This document shows, one piece after another, positions 1 through 7,114 of a DNA stretch of 64,000 bases; position 1 is the first letter of the stretch; each line of letters begins with the position of its first letter. The translations under genes and the position numbers were made by a program. The stretch spans positions 1 to 64,000 of the forward strand of contig DASXYP010000031.1 of the NCBI GenBank assembly GCA_036502405.1. The letters are read 5' to 3'. This stretch comes from Chersky-806 sp036502405 (lineage in GTDB: Bacteria > Actinomycetota > Acidimicrobiia > IMCC26256 > JAENVU01). The notes below the pieces were generated by a model. The model saw only the letters and a program-made list of their open reading frames with translations. It ran no database searches and was not told the DNA's origin.

Positions 1-303
1 CTCGTGGCTCACGGCGGCGAGACTACACGGGGCCCCACGCGACGCTTCCGCATCGGCGCGGAGCGCGAATCGGGCGGTGCGATCGGCCGCACCCGGCGCA
101 GGGACGAAGTGCCGTCGCGTCCCTTCGCCGACCACGCGCAGGTTGTGGGCGAGCTTGTGGTCGTGCCGATCCCGTGGCCCCGGGCCGGCGCGCTCCTTTC
201 GGTGATGGATCGCGTTGGCATGACGACGCGATCGCGTACCGAAAGGACTCCGACTCCGTGGGCTTCGGACCGTCCCTGCCGCTTCGTCTGTCAGAGTGGC
301 GGC
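1..303. other. Left edge, no supported gene
   Basis: No recognisable coding sequence. Reading frames stay open here on both strands, which is common in such GC-rich DNA, but none of the peptides resembles a protein family. The phosphotransferase reading frame stays open upstream to the window edge, yet the family signature begins only at the GTG at 304. Confidence 0.5.
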
Positions 304-1092
304 GTGGCTGAGCAGCAGCTCGATGGAGGGCTCGCGAACGCCGGCCAGGTCGTCCGCGTCGGTCCGCACGTTCTTCGCCCCTCGGGTCCGCACACAGATT
401 CGATCCATGCGTTCCTCCGGGCGCTGAGACACGCCGGCTTCGAGGGTGCGTCGTTGCCGGTCGGCATCGACGATGACGGACGCGAGCGGCTCGTGTTCAT
501 CGACGGTGACGTTCCCGTTGCGCCCTATCCGGACTGGAGCCAGTCCGACGCTGCGCTGGCGTCCATCGCGAGACTCCTGCGTGGGTTGCACGACGCCGCC
601 CGCGGTTTCGACCCTCAGGGCCTCACCTGGGACGACGCGCTGGCTGACCCCGCCGGCGGGACGCTGGTGTGCCACAACGACGTCGAGCCTTCGAACGTCG
701 TGTTCCGTGACGGCATCGCGGTTGCGCTGCTCGACTTCGAGTTCGCGGCCCCTGGCCGCCCCGTCTACGACGTGGCCCACCTGGCTCGCCTCTGCGTGCC
801 GATCGACGACGACTTCGACCAGGCCCGGCTCGGCTGGCGACCCGCCGATCGGCCCGCACGGCTACGGCTTGTCGCCGATGCGTACGGACTGGACCGGGAC
901 GGGCGGGTGGAGCTGCTCACTGCGATGGACGACGCCATGGATCGGGTCGAAGCAGCGGTCCGGCGTCGGGTCGACGGCGGCGACGCGAGCTACATCGCAC
1001 TGTGGAAGCGGACCGGTGGCCGCGAGCGCTATGACCGTCGGCGCCGCTGGTGGACCGACCACCGCGACCAGTTCGCTGCCGCCCTCCGCTGA
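304..1092 (+). CDS. APH-family small-molecule phosphotransferase
   Basis: Kinase of the aminoglycoside/choline phosphotransferase fold, expected to transfer ATP phosphate to an unidentified small hydroxylated substrate in the cytosol. From the GTG at 304 it is 262 aa. The catalytic loop HNDVEPSN lies at residues 124-131 (Asp126 as base, Asn131 for Mg), followed by the metal-binding DFE at 144-146. The frame is open further upstream, but that part is unlike the family; the N-terminal segment GGLANAGQVVRVG at 8-20 is the usual beginning, so the internal GTG was preferred. The stop codon lies inside a 15-bp inverted repeat shared with the converging minus-strand genes. The substrate cannot be told and antibiotic resistance is not implied. 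Confidence 0.8.
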   Translation: MAEQQLDGGLANAGQVVRVGPHVLRPSGPHTDSIHAFLRALRHAGFEGASLPVGIDDDGRERLVFIDGDVPVAPYPDWSQSDAALASIARLLRGLHDAARGFDPQGLTWDDALADPAGGTLVCHNDVEPSNVVFRDGIAVALLDFEFAAPGRPVYDVAHLARLCVPIDDDFDQARLGWRPADRPARLRLVADAYGLDRDGRVELLTAMDDAMDRVEAAVRRRVDGGDASYIALWKRTGGRERYDRRRRWWTDHRDQFAAALR

Positions 1093-1130
1093 CTTTGCTT
1101 CACTCGCTCGTGTGCAGCAAAGTCAGCGGA
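1085..1130. terminator. Bidirectional hairpin terminator at convergent junction
   Basis: Perfect 15-bp inverted repeat, TCCGCTGACTTTGCT (1085-1099) and its complement (1116-1130), with a 16-nt loop. It lies between the plus-strand phosphotransferase and the minus-strand pup side. The palindrome supplies a TGA on each strand (1090-1092 and 1123-1125). There is no long T tract, so termination is inferred from position and symmetry. Confidence 0.7.
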
Positions 1131-1305
1131 TCAGATGGAGGCGGGACCACCAGCGGATGCGCCGCTGCAATCGGCGCAGCGCGCGCTCCTGGTGGGCCGC
1201 GGCGAGGACGTTGTCGGGGATGCGCCCGTAGCCGGCCCCGGCCCGCAGGACCTCCGAGTGCGCCATCGCGCCGTGGAGCGGTCCGGACCCGGAGCCGGTG
1301 TGCAT
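1123..1305 (-). CDS. Hypothetical 60-aa protein downstream of pup
   Basis: Short Arg-rich basic ORF directly downstream of pup on the same strand, in the place where prcB and prcA sit in mycobacteria. It has no resemblance to proteasome subunits and I do not recognise it. An internal ATG would give a shorter protein beginning MAHSEVLRAG. Its stop codon is formed by the terminator hairpin, as for the opposing gene, which mildly supports a real 3' end. No clear ribosome binding site precedes either start. It may be a chance ORF. Confidence 0.3.
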   Translation of the reverse strand: MHTGSGSGPLHGAMAHSEVLRAGAGYGRIPDNVLAAAHQERALRRLQRRIRWWSRLHLIR

Positions 1306-1333
1306 CAGACGCCGGCGTCCCGTCGAGGGGTGC

Positions 1334-1537
1334 TCACTCGCCGCCCTTCTGGACGTACGAGCGCACGAAGTCCTCGGCGTTGGACTCGAGCACGCTGTCG
1401 ATCTCGTCGAGGAGGTCGTCGAGCTCCTCCTTCAACGCCTCGGCCTGCTTGGAGGGTGCGGCGTCGACTTCGACGTCCTCGGCTTCGCGCGCCCGCTCCT
1501 TGCCCGTTGACTTCTTCTTCTGCTCCCGTTCCGGCAT
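1334..1537 (-). CDS. pup: Prokaryotic ubiquitin-like protein Pup
   Basis: Pup is attached through its C-terminal glutamate to lysines of target proteins, marking them for the ARC/Mpa ATPase and the 20S proteasome. The 67-aa sequence is typical: a disordered charged N-terminus (residues 1-30), an amphipathic helix rich in Glu, Asp and Leu (31-55) that binds the ARC coiled coil, and the C-terminus VRSYVQKGGE. It ends directly in Glu, not Gln, so it does not need the Dop deamidation step required in mycobacteria. A good ribosome binding site (AGGGAGGT) precedes the ATG, 39 nt after dop. prcBA are not downstream. Confidence 0.96.
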   Translation of the reverse strand: MPEREQKKKSTGKERAREAEDVEVDAAPSKQAEALKEELDDLLDEIDSVLESNAEDFVRSYVQKGGE

Positions 1538-1576
1538 GTTCCGATACCTCCCTGACGCCCGCTCGAGACGGGGCGC

Positions 1577-3064
1577 CTACGACGCCAGCCGCTCGACCAG
1601 CTCGGCCGGAGTCGCGCATTCCTCGAACAACCGCTCGACAAACATCCGACTTCCCTTGAGGGGTTCCATCATCGGGATGCGGCGCAACGGGTCGCTGCCG
1701 ACATCGAGGATGATGCTGTCCCAGTTCGCCGCGACCACGGCGTCGGGCCATCGGCTCAGGCAATTCCCGCGGAAGTAGGCCCGCGTCCGCTCCGGGGGCT
1801 CGGTCATCGCCGTGGTCACGTCGGTTTCTTCCACCAGGCGTTCGACCTTACCCGCCCGTACGAGCCGCTCGTACAACGATCGCTGGGGCCGCACGTCGTG
1901 GTACTGCAGGTCCAGGAGCGCGAGCTTCGGGTCGTCCCACGCGAGCCCGTCGCGGGCCTGGTACGCCTCGAGCAGCGAGAGCTTCGTGACCCAGTCGAGC
2001 TGGCCGTCGAGGCCCATCGGGTCGCGCTCGAGCTGGGTGAGCACCGCCTCCCAGCGTCGCAGCACGTCGCCGCCGACCTCTTCGCCACCGCAGTCCTCGA
2101 GCCCGGTCTCGTCCGCGTACTTCTGCGCGAGCCGGAGGAATTCCCACTGCAGCTCCACCGCGGTGCACGAGCCACCGTCGACGAGCTCGAGGGTCGCCCG
2201 GCACGTCGGGTCGTGGGAGACGGTGCGCACCGCGTGGACCGGCCCGACGACCGAGAGGTCCTTGTCGATGAAGTCGTCCTCGATCATCGCCAGGACGACC
2301 GCGGTCGTCCCCACCTTGAGGTACGTCGCGACCTCGCACAGGTTCGCGTCGCCGACGATGACGTGGAGCCGCCGGTACTTCTGCGGATCGGCGTGGGGCT
2401 CGTCGCGCGTGTTGACGAGCGGCCGCTTGAGCGTCGTCTCCAGGCCGACCTCCTCCTCGAAGAAGTCGGCGCGGGCGCTGATCTGGTAGTCGACGGACGC
2501 GGCACCGTTCTCCGCGCCGACCTTGCCGGCCCCGGTGAAGACCTGCCGGCTCACGAACCACGGCAGCAGGTTGCGCACGAGCGAGACGAACGGCACCTGG
2601 CGGCTCACGAGGTAGTTCTCGTGGCAGCCGTACGAGTTGCCCTTCCCGTCCGAGTTGTTCTTGTAGACGACGATCTCCTCGCCCGGGCCGAGGAGATGCC
2701 GGGAGGCCTGCATCGAACGGGCGAGGATCCGCTCCCCCGCCTTGTCCGCGCCCACGAGCTCGAGCGCGTCGGCGCACTCGGGAGTGGAGTACTCGGGGTG
2801 CGCGTGGTCGACGTAGTAGCGCGCGCCGTTGGTCAGCACGGTGTTGACGAGGTGCGTCTCGATCTCGGGGGGCTGCGAGCCGTCGCGGCCGAAGCCGCGC
2901 GCGTCGCGTCCGGGTGACTCGTCGTCGAAGTCCCAGCCGACCTTGCGGTGCTCCACGTACGCGTTGATCAGCATCGAGGAGGCGAGCACCGGGTTGGCGT
3001 CCGCGGTGCCGCGCAGCAGCACCGCGTACTCCGTCTCGATGCCGCACACCTTCGGAACTGCCAT
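1577..3064 (-). CDS. dop: Pup deamidase/depupylase Dop
   Basis: Carboxylate-amine ligase-like enzyme of the glutamine synthetase fold. It hydrolyses the isopeptide bond between Pup and substrates and, where Pup ends in Gln, deamidates it. From the ATG at 3064 it is 495 aa and begins MAVPKVCGIETEY, the standard Dop/PafA nucleotide-site opening. The segment DESPGRDARGFGRDG (about residues 48-62) is the Dop-specific loop absent from PafA, and NGARYYVDHAHPEYSTPE is a family hallmark. A start seven codons upstream is open, but a TAGGCT -10 box 7 nt before this ATG supports 3064 and a leaderless mRNA. Since Pup here ends in Glu, depupylation is the likely role. Confidence 0.95.
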   Translation of the reverse strand: MAVPKVCGIETEYAVLLRGTADANPVLASSMLINAYVEHRKVGWDFDDESPGRDARGFGRDGSQPPEIETHLVNTVLTNGARYYVDHAHPEYSTPECADALELVGADKAGERILARSMQASRHLLGPGEEIVVYKNNSDGKGNSYGCHENYLVSRQVPFVSLVRNLLPWFVSRQVFTGAGKVGAENGAASVDYQISARADFFEEEVGLETTLKRPLVNTRDEPHADPQKYRRLHVIVGDANLCEVATYLKVGTTAVVLAMIEDDFIDKDLSVVGPVHAVRTVSHDPTCRATLELVDGGSCTAVELQWEFLRLAQKYADETGLEDCGGEEVGGDVLRRWEAVLTQLERDPMGLDGQLDWVTKLSLLEAYQARDGLAWDDPKLALLDLQYHDVRPQRSLYERLVRAGKVERLVEETDVTTAMTEPPERTRAYFRGNCLSRWPDAVVAANWDSIILDVGSDPLRRIPMMEPLKGSRMFVERLFEECATPAELVERLAS

Positions 3065-3071
3065 CAGGATC

Positions 3072-3077
3072 AGCCTA
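3072..3077 (-). promoter_or_regulatory. -10 box of dop (leaderless)
   Basis: TAGGCT on the minus strand, 7 nt before the dop ATG. Transcription would begin at or next to the start codon. Same arrangement as eight other genes in the window. Confidence 0.55.
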
Positions 3078-3178
3078 CCCGCCACCTTGGCGGGTCAGAC
3101 GCGACTACCGGAGCTGATTCACCAGGAATCTCGGCCGCTCGACGTTCGCGACCGTGGTCGCGTGAGGAGCCGCGTCGG

Positions 3179-4936
3179 CTACAGGTACTGACCGGTCGTC
3201 ACGCGCTCGATCTGACGGCCACCCGACTCCTGGTCGCCCTCGGCGAGGAGCGTGCGCACGAAGACGATGCGCTCGCCCTTCTTCCCTGAGATCTTCGCCC
3301 AGTCGTCCGGGTTCGTGGTGTTTGGCAGGTCCTCGTGCTCTCGGTACTCCTGCTTGATCGAGTCGAGGAGGTCCTGGGTCGAGATCCCGAGCGAGCCGCC
3401 GGCGATCTTGCGCTTGATCGCGAGCTTCTTGCTGCGCCGCACGATGTTCTCGATCATGGCTCCGGACGAGAAGTCCTTGAAGTACAGGATCTCCTTGTCG
3501 CCGTTCTGGTACGTGACCTCGAGGAACTTGTTCGGCTCGTCGGTCGCGTACATGGCGGACACTGCGGCGTCGATCATCGCGTTGACGGCAGCCACGGGAT
3601 CGCCGTCGTGGAGCTTCGTCTCGTCCTCGGCGATCGGCAGCGTCGGCACGAGGTAGCGGGCGAAGATCTGCTTGGAGCTCTCCTCGTCCGGGCGCTCGAT
3701 CTTGATCTTCACGTCGAGGCGGCCCGGACGCAGGATCGCGGGGTCGATGAGGTCCTCTCGGTTCGACGCGCCGATGACGATCACGTTCTTCAACGTCTCG
3801 ACCCCGTCGATCTCGGCGAGCAGCTGCGGCACGATCGTGCTCTCGATGTCCGACGAGATCCCGGTGCCACGCGTGCGGAACAGCGAGTCCATCTCGTCGA
3901 AGAACACGATGACCGGCACGCCCTCCTCGGACTTCTCGCGCGCCCGCTCGAAGATCAGACGGATCTGGCGCTCGGTCTCCCCGACGTACTTGTTGAGGAG
4001 CTCCGGGCCCTTGATGTTCAGGAAGTACGAGCGCGTCTTCTGGTTGCCGGTCTTCTCGGCCACGCGCGACGCGAGCGAGTTCGCGACCGCCTTGGCGATC
4101 AGCGTCTTGCCGCAGCCCGGCGGGCCGTAGAGCAGGATGCCCTTGGGCGGCTGGAGCTCGAGCTCGTGGAACAGGTCGGCGTAGAGGTACGGCAGCTCGA
4201 CCGCGTCGTGGATCTGCTCGATCTGGTCGTCGAGGCCGCCGACGTCCGCGTACGTGATGTCCGGGACCTCTTCGAGGACGAGCTCCTCGACCTCGGGACG
4301 CGGGATCCGCTCCACGAGCAGCCCCGAGCGACTGTCCATGAGCACGTGCTCGCCGGAGCGGAGGCGAACGCCGAGCAGCTCGTCGCCGAGCTCGCAGACG
4401 CGCTCCTCGTCCGCTCGGCCGACGATCAGCGCGCGGGCGCCGTCCTCGAGCAGCTCCTTGAAGATGACGACCTCGCCCTGCACCTCGGGGCCGCGCGCGA
4501 GCACGACGTTGAGCGACTCGTTGAGCACGACCTCCTGGCCGCGCCTCATGTCGTCGATCTCGAGCTCGGGGTGCGCGGCGACGCGCATCTTGCGCCCGGC
4601 GCTGAACACGTCGACGGTCCCGTCGTCGTTCGCGCCGAGGAAGGTGCCGTACGCGGACGGCGGCATCGTGAGCTTCTCGACCTCCTCGCGCAGCGCCGCG
4701 ATGTGCTCGCGGGCTTCACGGAGCGTGGCCGAGAGGCGCTCGTTCTGCGAGACGGCCTGCGCGAGCTGGCCCTTGGTCTCGAGCAGGCGCTCCTCGAGGG
4801 TGCGGACGCGCTTGGGGGCGTCCTGCAGCCGGCGGCGGAGGACGACGACCTCCTCCTCGAGCGACTTCAGCTGGTCCTGGAGGTCGCCGACCTGGTGCTC
4901 GTACTCGGCGAGGCGTCGCTCGTGCTCGGAAGCCAC
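3179..4936 (-). CDS. arc: Proteasome-activating AAA ATPase ARC/Mpa
   Basis: Hexameric unfoldase that captures pupylated proteins and threads them into the 20S proteasome. The 585-aa protein has an N-terminal coiled coil (about 5-90) for Pup binding, two OB-fold interdomain regions (about 95-215), then the AAA module with Walker A GPPGCGKT at 271-278 and Walker B VIVFFDEMD at about 342-350. It ends in GQYL, the proteasome-docking tail of mycobacterial Mpa, implying that a 20S core exists elsewhere in the genome. The GTG start has a strong ribosome binding site (AAGGAGGG). A 14-bp perfect palindrome lies 20 nt upstream. Confidence 0.97.
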   Translation of the reverse strand: MASEHERRLAEYEHQVGDLQDQLKSLEEEVVVLRRRLQDAPKRVRTLEERLLETKGQLAQAVSQNERLSATLREAREHIAALREEVEKLTMPPSAYGTFLGANDDGTVDVFSAGRKMRVAAHPELEIDDMRRGQEVVLNESLNVVLARGPEVQGEVVIFKELLEDGARALIVGRADEERVCELGDELLGVRLRSGEHVLMDSRSGLLVERIPRPEVEELVLEEVPDITYADVGGLDDQIEQIHDAVELPYLYADLFHELELQPPKGILLYGPPGCGKTLIAKAVANSLASRVAEKTGNQKTRSYFLNIKGPELLNKYVGETERQIRLIFERAREKSEEGVPVIVFFDEMDSLFRTRGTGISSDIESTIVPQLLAEIDGVETLKNVIVIGASNREDLIDPAILRPGRLDVKIKIERPDEESSKQIFARYLVPTLPIAEDETKLHDGDPVAAVNAMIDAAVSAMYATDEPNKFLEVTYQNGDKEILYFKDFSSGAMIENIVRRSKKLAIKRKIAGGSLGISTQDLLDSIKQEYREHEDLPNTTNPDDWAKISGKKGERIVFVRTLLAEGDQESGGRQIERVTTGQYL

Positions 4937-4955
4937 GAAGACCCTCCTTGTTCGT

Positions 4956-4969
4956 GAGACCGCGGTCTC
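4956..4969. promoter_or_regulatory. Perfect palindrome in the arc leader
   Basis: GAGACCGCGGTCTC, a 14-bp perfect palindrome 19 nt before the arc start and just downstream of the predicted arc -10 box. It could be an operator for a dimeric repressor or a small mRNA hairpin. No regulator gene is nearby to suggest which. Confidence 0.4.
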
Positions 4970-4981
4970 GGCCGGAGATCG

Positions 4982-4987
4982 AACCTA
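4982..4987 (-). promoter_or_regulatory. Candidate -10 box for arc
   Basis: TAGGTT on the minus strand. It would place the transcript start near 4975, giving a leader of about 40 nt that begins just before the 4956-4969 palindrome. Confidence 0.35.
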
Positions 4988-5052
4988 CACCTGGGCACCC
5001 TAATCACCGAGATACCTCCCGATGCGCTTTTTCCACGCGCGCACTTGATAAA

Positions 5053-5082
5053 TTGCACGAGACGGGAACGCGGCTCTACGCT
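5053..5082 (+). promoter_or_regulatory. Candidate ferredoxin promoter
   Basis: TTGCAC (5053-5058), 18 nt, TACGCT (5077-5082) on the plus strand in the divergent arc/ferredoxin intergenic region, which is AT-richer than its surroundings. It would give a leader of roughly 60 nt with ribosome binding site AGAGGTGAG before the ATG at 5148. Confidence 0.45.
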
Positions 5083-5147
5083 CCGAAGGAGCTGGCCGCG
5101 GATCTCGGTTCGTGCTCCGAGAACATCCCACGAAGAGGTGAGACACC

Positions 5148-5390
5148 ATGCCCATGAAGGTCTGGATCGACCAGGACCTCTGCACCGGTGACGGGCTCTG
5201 CGAGGAGATCGCGCCCAGCGTGTTCACCCTCCTCGACGACGGCCTCGCCTACGTGAAGGAAGGCGACAAGGTCTTCAGCAGCCCGGGTGGGCCCGAGGGC
5301 CTCGCGAACATCCCGGACGACATGCTCGAGGCCACCATCGAGTCCGCCGAGGAGTGCCCCGGCGAGTGCATCTTCATCGAGGCCGAGTAG
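5148..5390 (+). CDS. Single-cluster ferredoxin (3Fe-4S or Asp-ligated 4Fe-4S)
   Basis: Small soluble electron carrier of 80 aa, like the ferredoxins that serve actinobacterial cytochromes P450. Cluster ligands are Cys12, Cys18, Cys70 and Cys74 in CTGDGLC...CPGEC. The position usually held by the second Cys of a 4Fe-4S motif is Asp15, which fits a 3Fe-4S cluster or an Asp-ligated 4Fe-4S cluster as known from Pyrococcus ferredoxin. No P450 or reductase gene is adjacent, so the partner is unknown. It is divergent from arc and followed by a GC hairpin. Confidence 0.9.
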   Translation: MPMKVWIDQDLCTGDGLCEEIAPSVFTLLDDGLAYVKEGDKVFSSPGGPEGLANIPDDMLEATIESAEECPGECIFIEAE

Positions 5391-5414
5391 CCCGGGAACA
5401 CTGAGGTTTCGCCC

Positions 5415-5439
5415 CGCCCCGGCCGCGGTGGCCGGGGCG
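5415..5439. terminator. GC hairpin after the ferredoxin gene
   Basis: CGCCCCGGCC (5415-5424) and GGCCGGGGCG (5430-5439) form a perfect 10-bp stem with a 5-nt loop, 25 nt after the ferredoxin stop. No T tract follows. It separates the ferredoxin from the following transport unit. Confidence 0.5.
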
Positions 5440-5457
5440 CCGTCGCGCCCGCGGGGC

Positions 5458-5463
5458 TAAACT
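5458..5463 (+). promoter_or_regulatory. Candidate -10 box for the Mg-transport unit
   Basis: TAAACT in a GC-rich context, with no convincing -35. If used, transcription starts near 5470 and leaves a leader of about 220 nt containing the small ORF at 5541. The last part of that leader (about 5604-5672) is C-rich and could serve as a Rho loading site; that is inference. Confidence 0.3.
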
Positions 5464-5540
5464 GGTCGGGCTTTCGGGTCGATCCCCCGCGAACGGCGCT
5501 CGGGATCGGCGCCCCCGGACGGGTGAGGAGGTGAGGCGCG

Positions 5541-5603
5541 ATGCGTACGGACGAACCTCCGAGTACCGACGGTCGCGCCTGCCGCCTGCTCCGCCGCGTC
5601 TGA
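5541..5603 (+). CDS. Candidate Mg-sensing leader peptide, 20 codons
   Basis: Short ORF beginning MRTDEPPSTDG and ending in an Arg-rich stretch before TGA. It has one of the best ribosome binding sites in the window, AGGAGGTGA at 5526-5534, with GGAGG 9 nt before the ATG, so it is probably translated. An early acidic/proline run (DEPP) followed by arginines resembles the enterobacterial MgtL leader (MEPDPTP...RRR), where such runs destabilise ribosomes at low Mg and switch on mgtA. Here the downstream genes encode a MgtE-type Mg sensor and an NRAMP-like transporter. An 8-bp stem, AGGCGCGA with TCGCGCCT, encloses most of the ORF. Function is inferred. Confidence 0.5.
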   Translation: MRTDEPPSTDGRACRLLRRV

Positions 5604-5688
5604 TCCCGGACGCCCCCGAGCCCGACGGCGAGCCGACCCCGCCCAATCGTCGACTCCCCGTCCGCCACCGCCTTCCGGGAGGTGCGCC

Positions 5689-7053
5689 ATGGCTCGCCGT
5701 CCACCCCTGCCCACGCCGTCGGCACTGCGCCGCCGGCGTGAGCACCGCACCCAACGCCTGCTCGCCAACCGCGCCGTCGCGGACGCGCTCGTCTCGACGG
5801 CCGGGCTCGTCGGTCGACCGGTGCGCGACCGCACCGGTGCCGAGGTCGGCCGGGTCATCGACGTGGTCGTCCGTTGGCGCGGCGAGCCCTATCCGCCGGT
5901 CACCGGGCTCGTGGTCCGGGTCGGGCGGCGGCGCGCGTTCGTCCCCATCGACCACGTGCAGGAGATCAGCACCGAGCGCGTAACCCTCAGCTCGGTGCGC
6001 CTCGACCTGCGTGACTTCGAGCGGCGCCCCGGCGAGGTCGTGCTCAACGGCGACGTCGTCGACCACCAGCTCGTCGACGTCGACGGTGTGCGTGTGATCC
6101 GCGCCGCCGACCTCTACCTGGCGCGCGTCGGGGAGGTCTACGAGCTCGTCGGGGTCGACGTCGGCTTCCAGACCCTCTTGCGCCGGCTCGGGCCGCCCCG
6201 GTGGCGGCGCCGCCCGACGCCCGACCGCGTCATCGACTGGGCCGCGATCCAGCCGTTCGGCACCGGCGGACCGGGCGGCGCGGGCACCGGTCCCCCGGGC
6301 CTCATGCGCCTGCACACCCCGAACCAGGCCCTGCGCCGGCTCCGCCCGGCCGAGCTCGCCGACCTGCTCGAGGAGCTCGGCCGCGACGAGCGCCAGGAGC
6401 TCCTCGCCCAGCTGGAGACCGAGACTGCGGCCGACGCGCTCGAGGAGATGGAGGCCGGCGAGATCCTCGCGCTGCTGCGGGAGTCGTCGACCGAGGACGC
6501 GGCGAAGCTCCTCGCGGAGATGGAGCCGGACGAGGCCGTCGACGCCCTGCGCGACCTGGAGCGCGACGAGACCGACGAGCTCCTCGCGGCGATGCCACCC
6601 GAGAAGGCGGCGCGCCTGCAGGCGCTCCTGCTCTACCGCGAGGGCTCGGCCGGTGGCCTGATGACGACGAACCTGGTGCTGGTCCGGCCGGAGCAGAAGG
6701 TGGGCCAGGTGCGCCGCATCCTGCGCAGCCAGGCCGAGCACCAGGCCGACGTCGACGGCGTGATCATCGTGGACGAGACCGGCCGCCTGGTCCACGACCT
6801 CGGGCTGTTCGAGCTGCTCGTCGCGTCGAAGGACGATGCGGTGATCGACGTCGCCGGACCGCCCGAGCCGGTGACGGTCTCCCCCGAGGCCCCGCTCGAC
6901 GACGTCGTGCGCGTCTTCATCGACTCCCGCGGCTCGTCGGTGCTCGTGATCGACGACGACGACCGACCCGTCGGCCGCATCCTCGCCGACGACCTGATCG
7001 ACGCGCTCGTGCCCGACCGCGGCAAGGTCCGCCTCCTCCGCCTCCGGGGCTGA
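5689..7053 (+). CDS. Soluble PRC-barrel/MgtE-N/CBS Mg-sensor protein
   Basis: Cytosolic 454-aa protein without membrane segments. Residues about 38-165 hold two PRC-barrel-like units (GRPVRDRTGAEVGRVIDVVV...; GVRVIRAADLYLARVGEVYELVGVDVG). Residues about 205-335 are the acidic helical MgtE N-domain, with repeated DLLEELGRDE and EEMEAGEILALL units. About 340-450 form a CBS pair. In MgtE these two modules sense Mg and gate the pore, but the MgtE membrane domain is absent here. The next gene is an NRAMP-like transporter, so this is probably its detached regulatory subunit. ATG at 5689 with ribosome binding site GGGAGGTG. Confidence 0.85.
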   Translation: MARRPPLPTPSALRRRREHRTQRLLANRAVADALVSTAGLVGRPVRDRTGAEVGRVIDVVVRWRGEPYPPVTGLVVRVGRRRAFVPIDHVQEISTERVTLSSVRLDLRDFERRPGEVVLNGDVVDHQLVDVDGVRVIRAADLYLARVGEVYELVGVDVGFQTLLRRLGPPRWRRRPTPDRVIDWAAIQPFGTGGPGGAGTGPPGLMRLHTPNQALRRLRPAELADLLEELGRDERQELLAQLETETAADALEEMEAGEILALLRESSTEDAAKLLAEMEPDEAVDALRDLERDETDELLAAMPPEKAARLQALLLYREGSAGGLMTTNLVLVRPEQKVGQVRRILRSQAEHQADVDGVIIVDETGRLVHDLGLFELLVASKDDAVIDVAGPPEPVTVSPEAPLDDVVRVFIDSRGSSVLVIDDDDRPVGRILADDLIDALVPDRGKVRLLRLRG

Positions 7054-7114
7054 TGGGATAGCGGGCCATGAGGGCAGCTGGGATCACGCGCGGCTGCGGC
7101 CGGGAGCGGACATC

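Noticed and set aside
304..1092. Antibiotic-resistance kinase
   Set aside because: The catalytic motif is common to many APH-fold kinases of unknown substrate, and there is no mobile or resistance context.
5521..5688. M-box (ykoK) Mg riboswitch
   Set aside because: GGTGAGGC is present, but it is better explained as the ribosome binding site of the leader ORF, and the other conserved M-box blocks (CTGCCC, GGGTCAA, TGCAG) are not seen. An Infernal RF00380 hit would reverse this.
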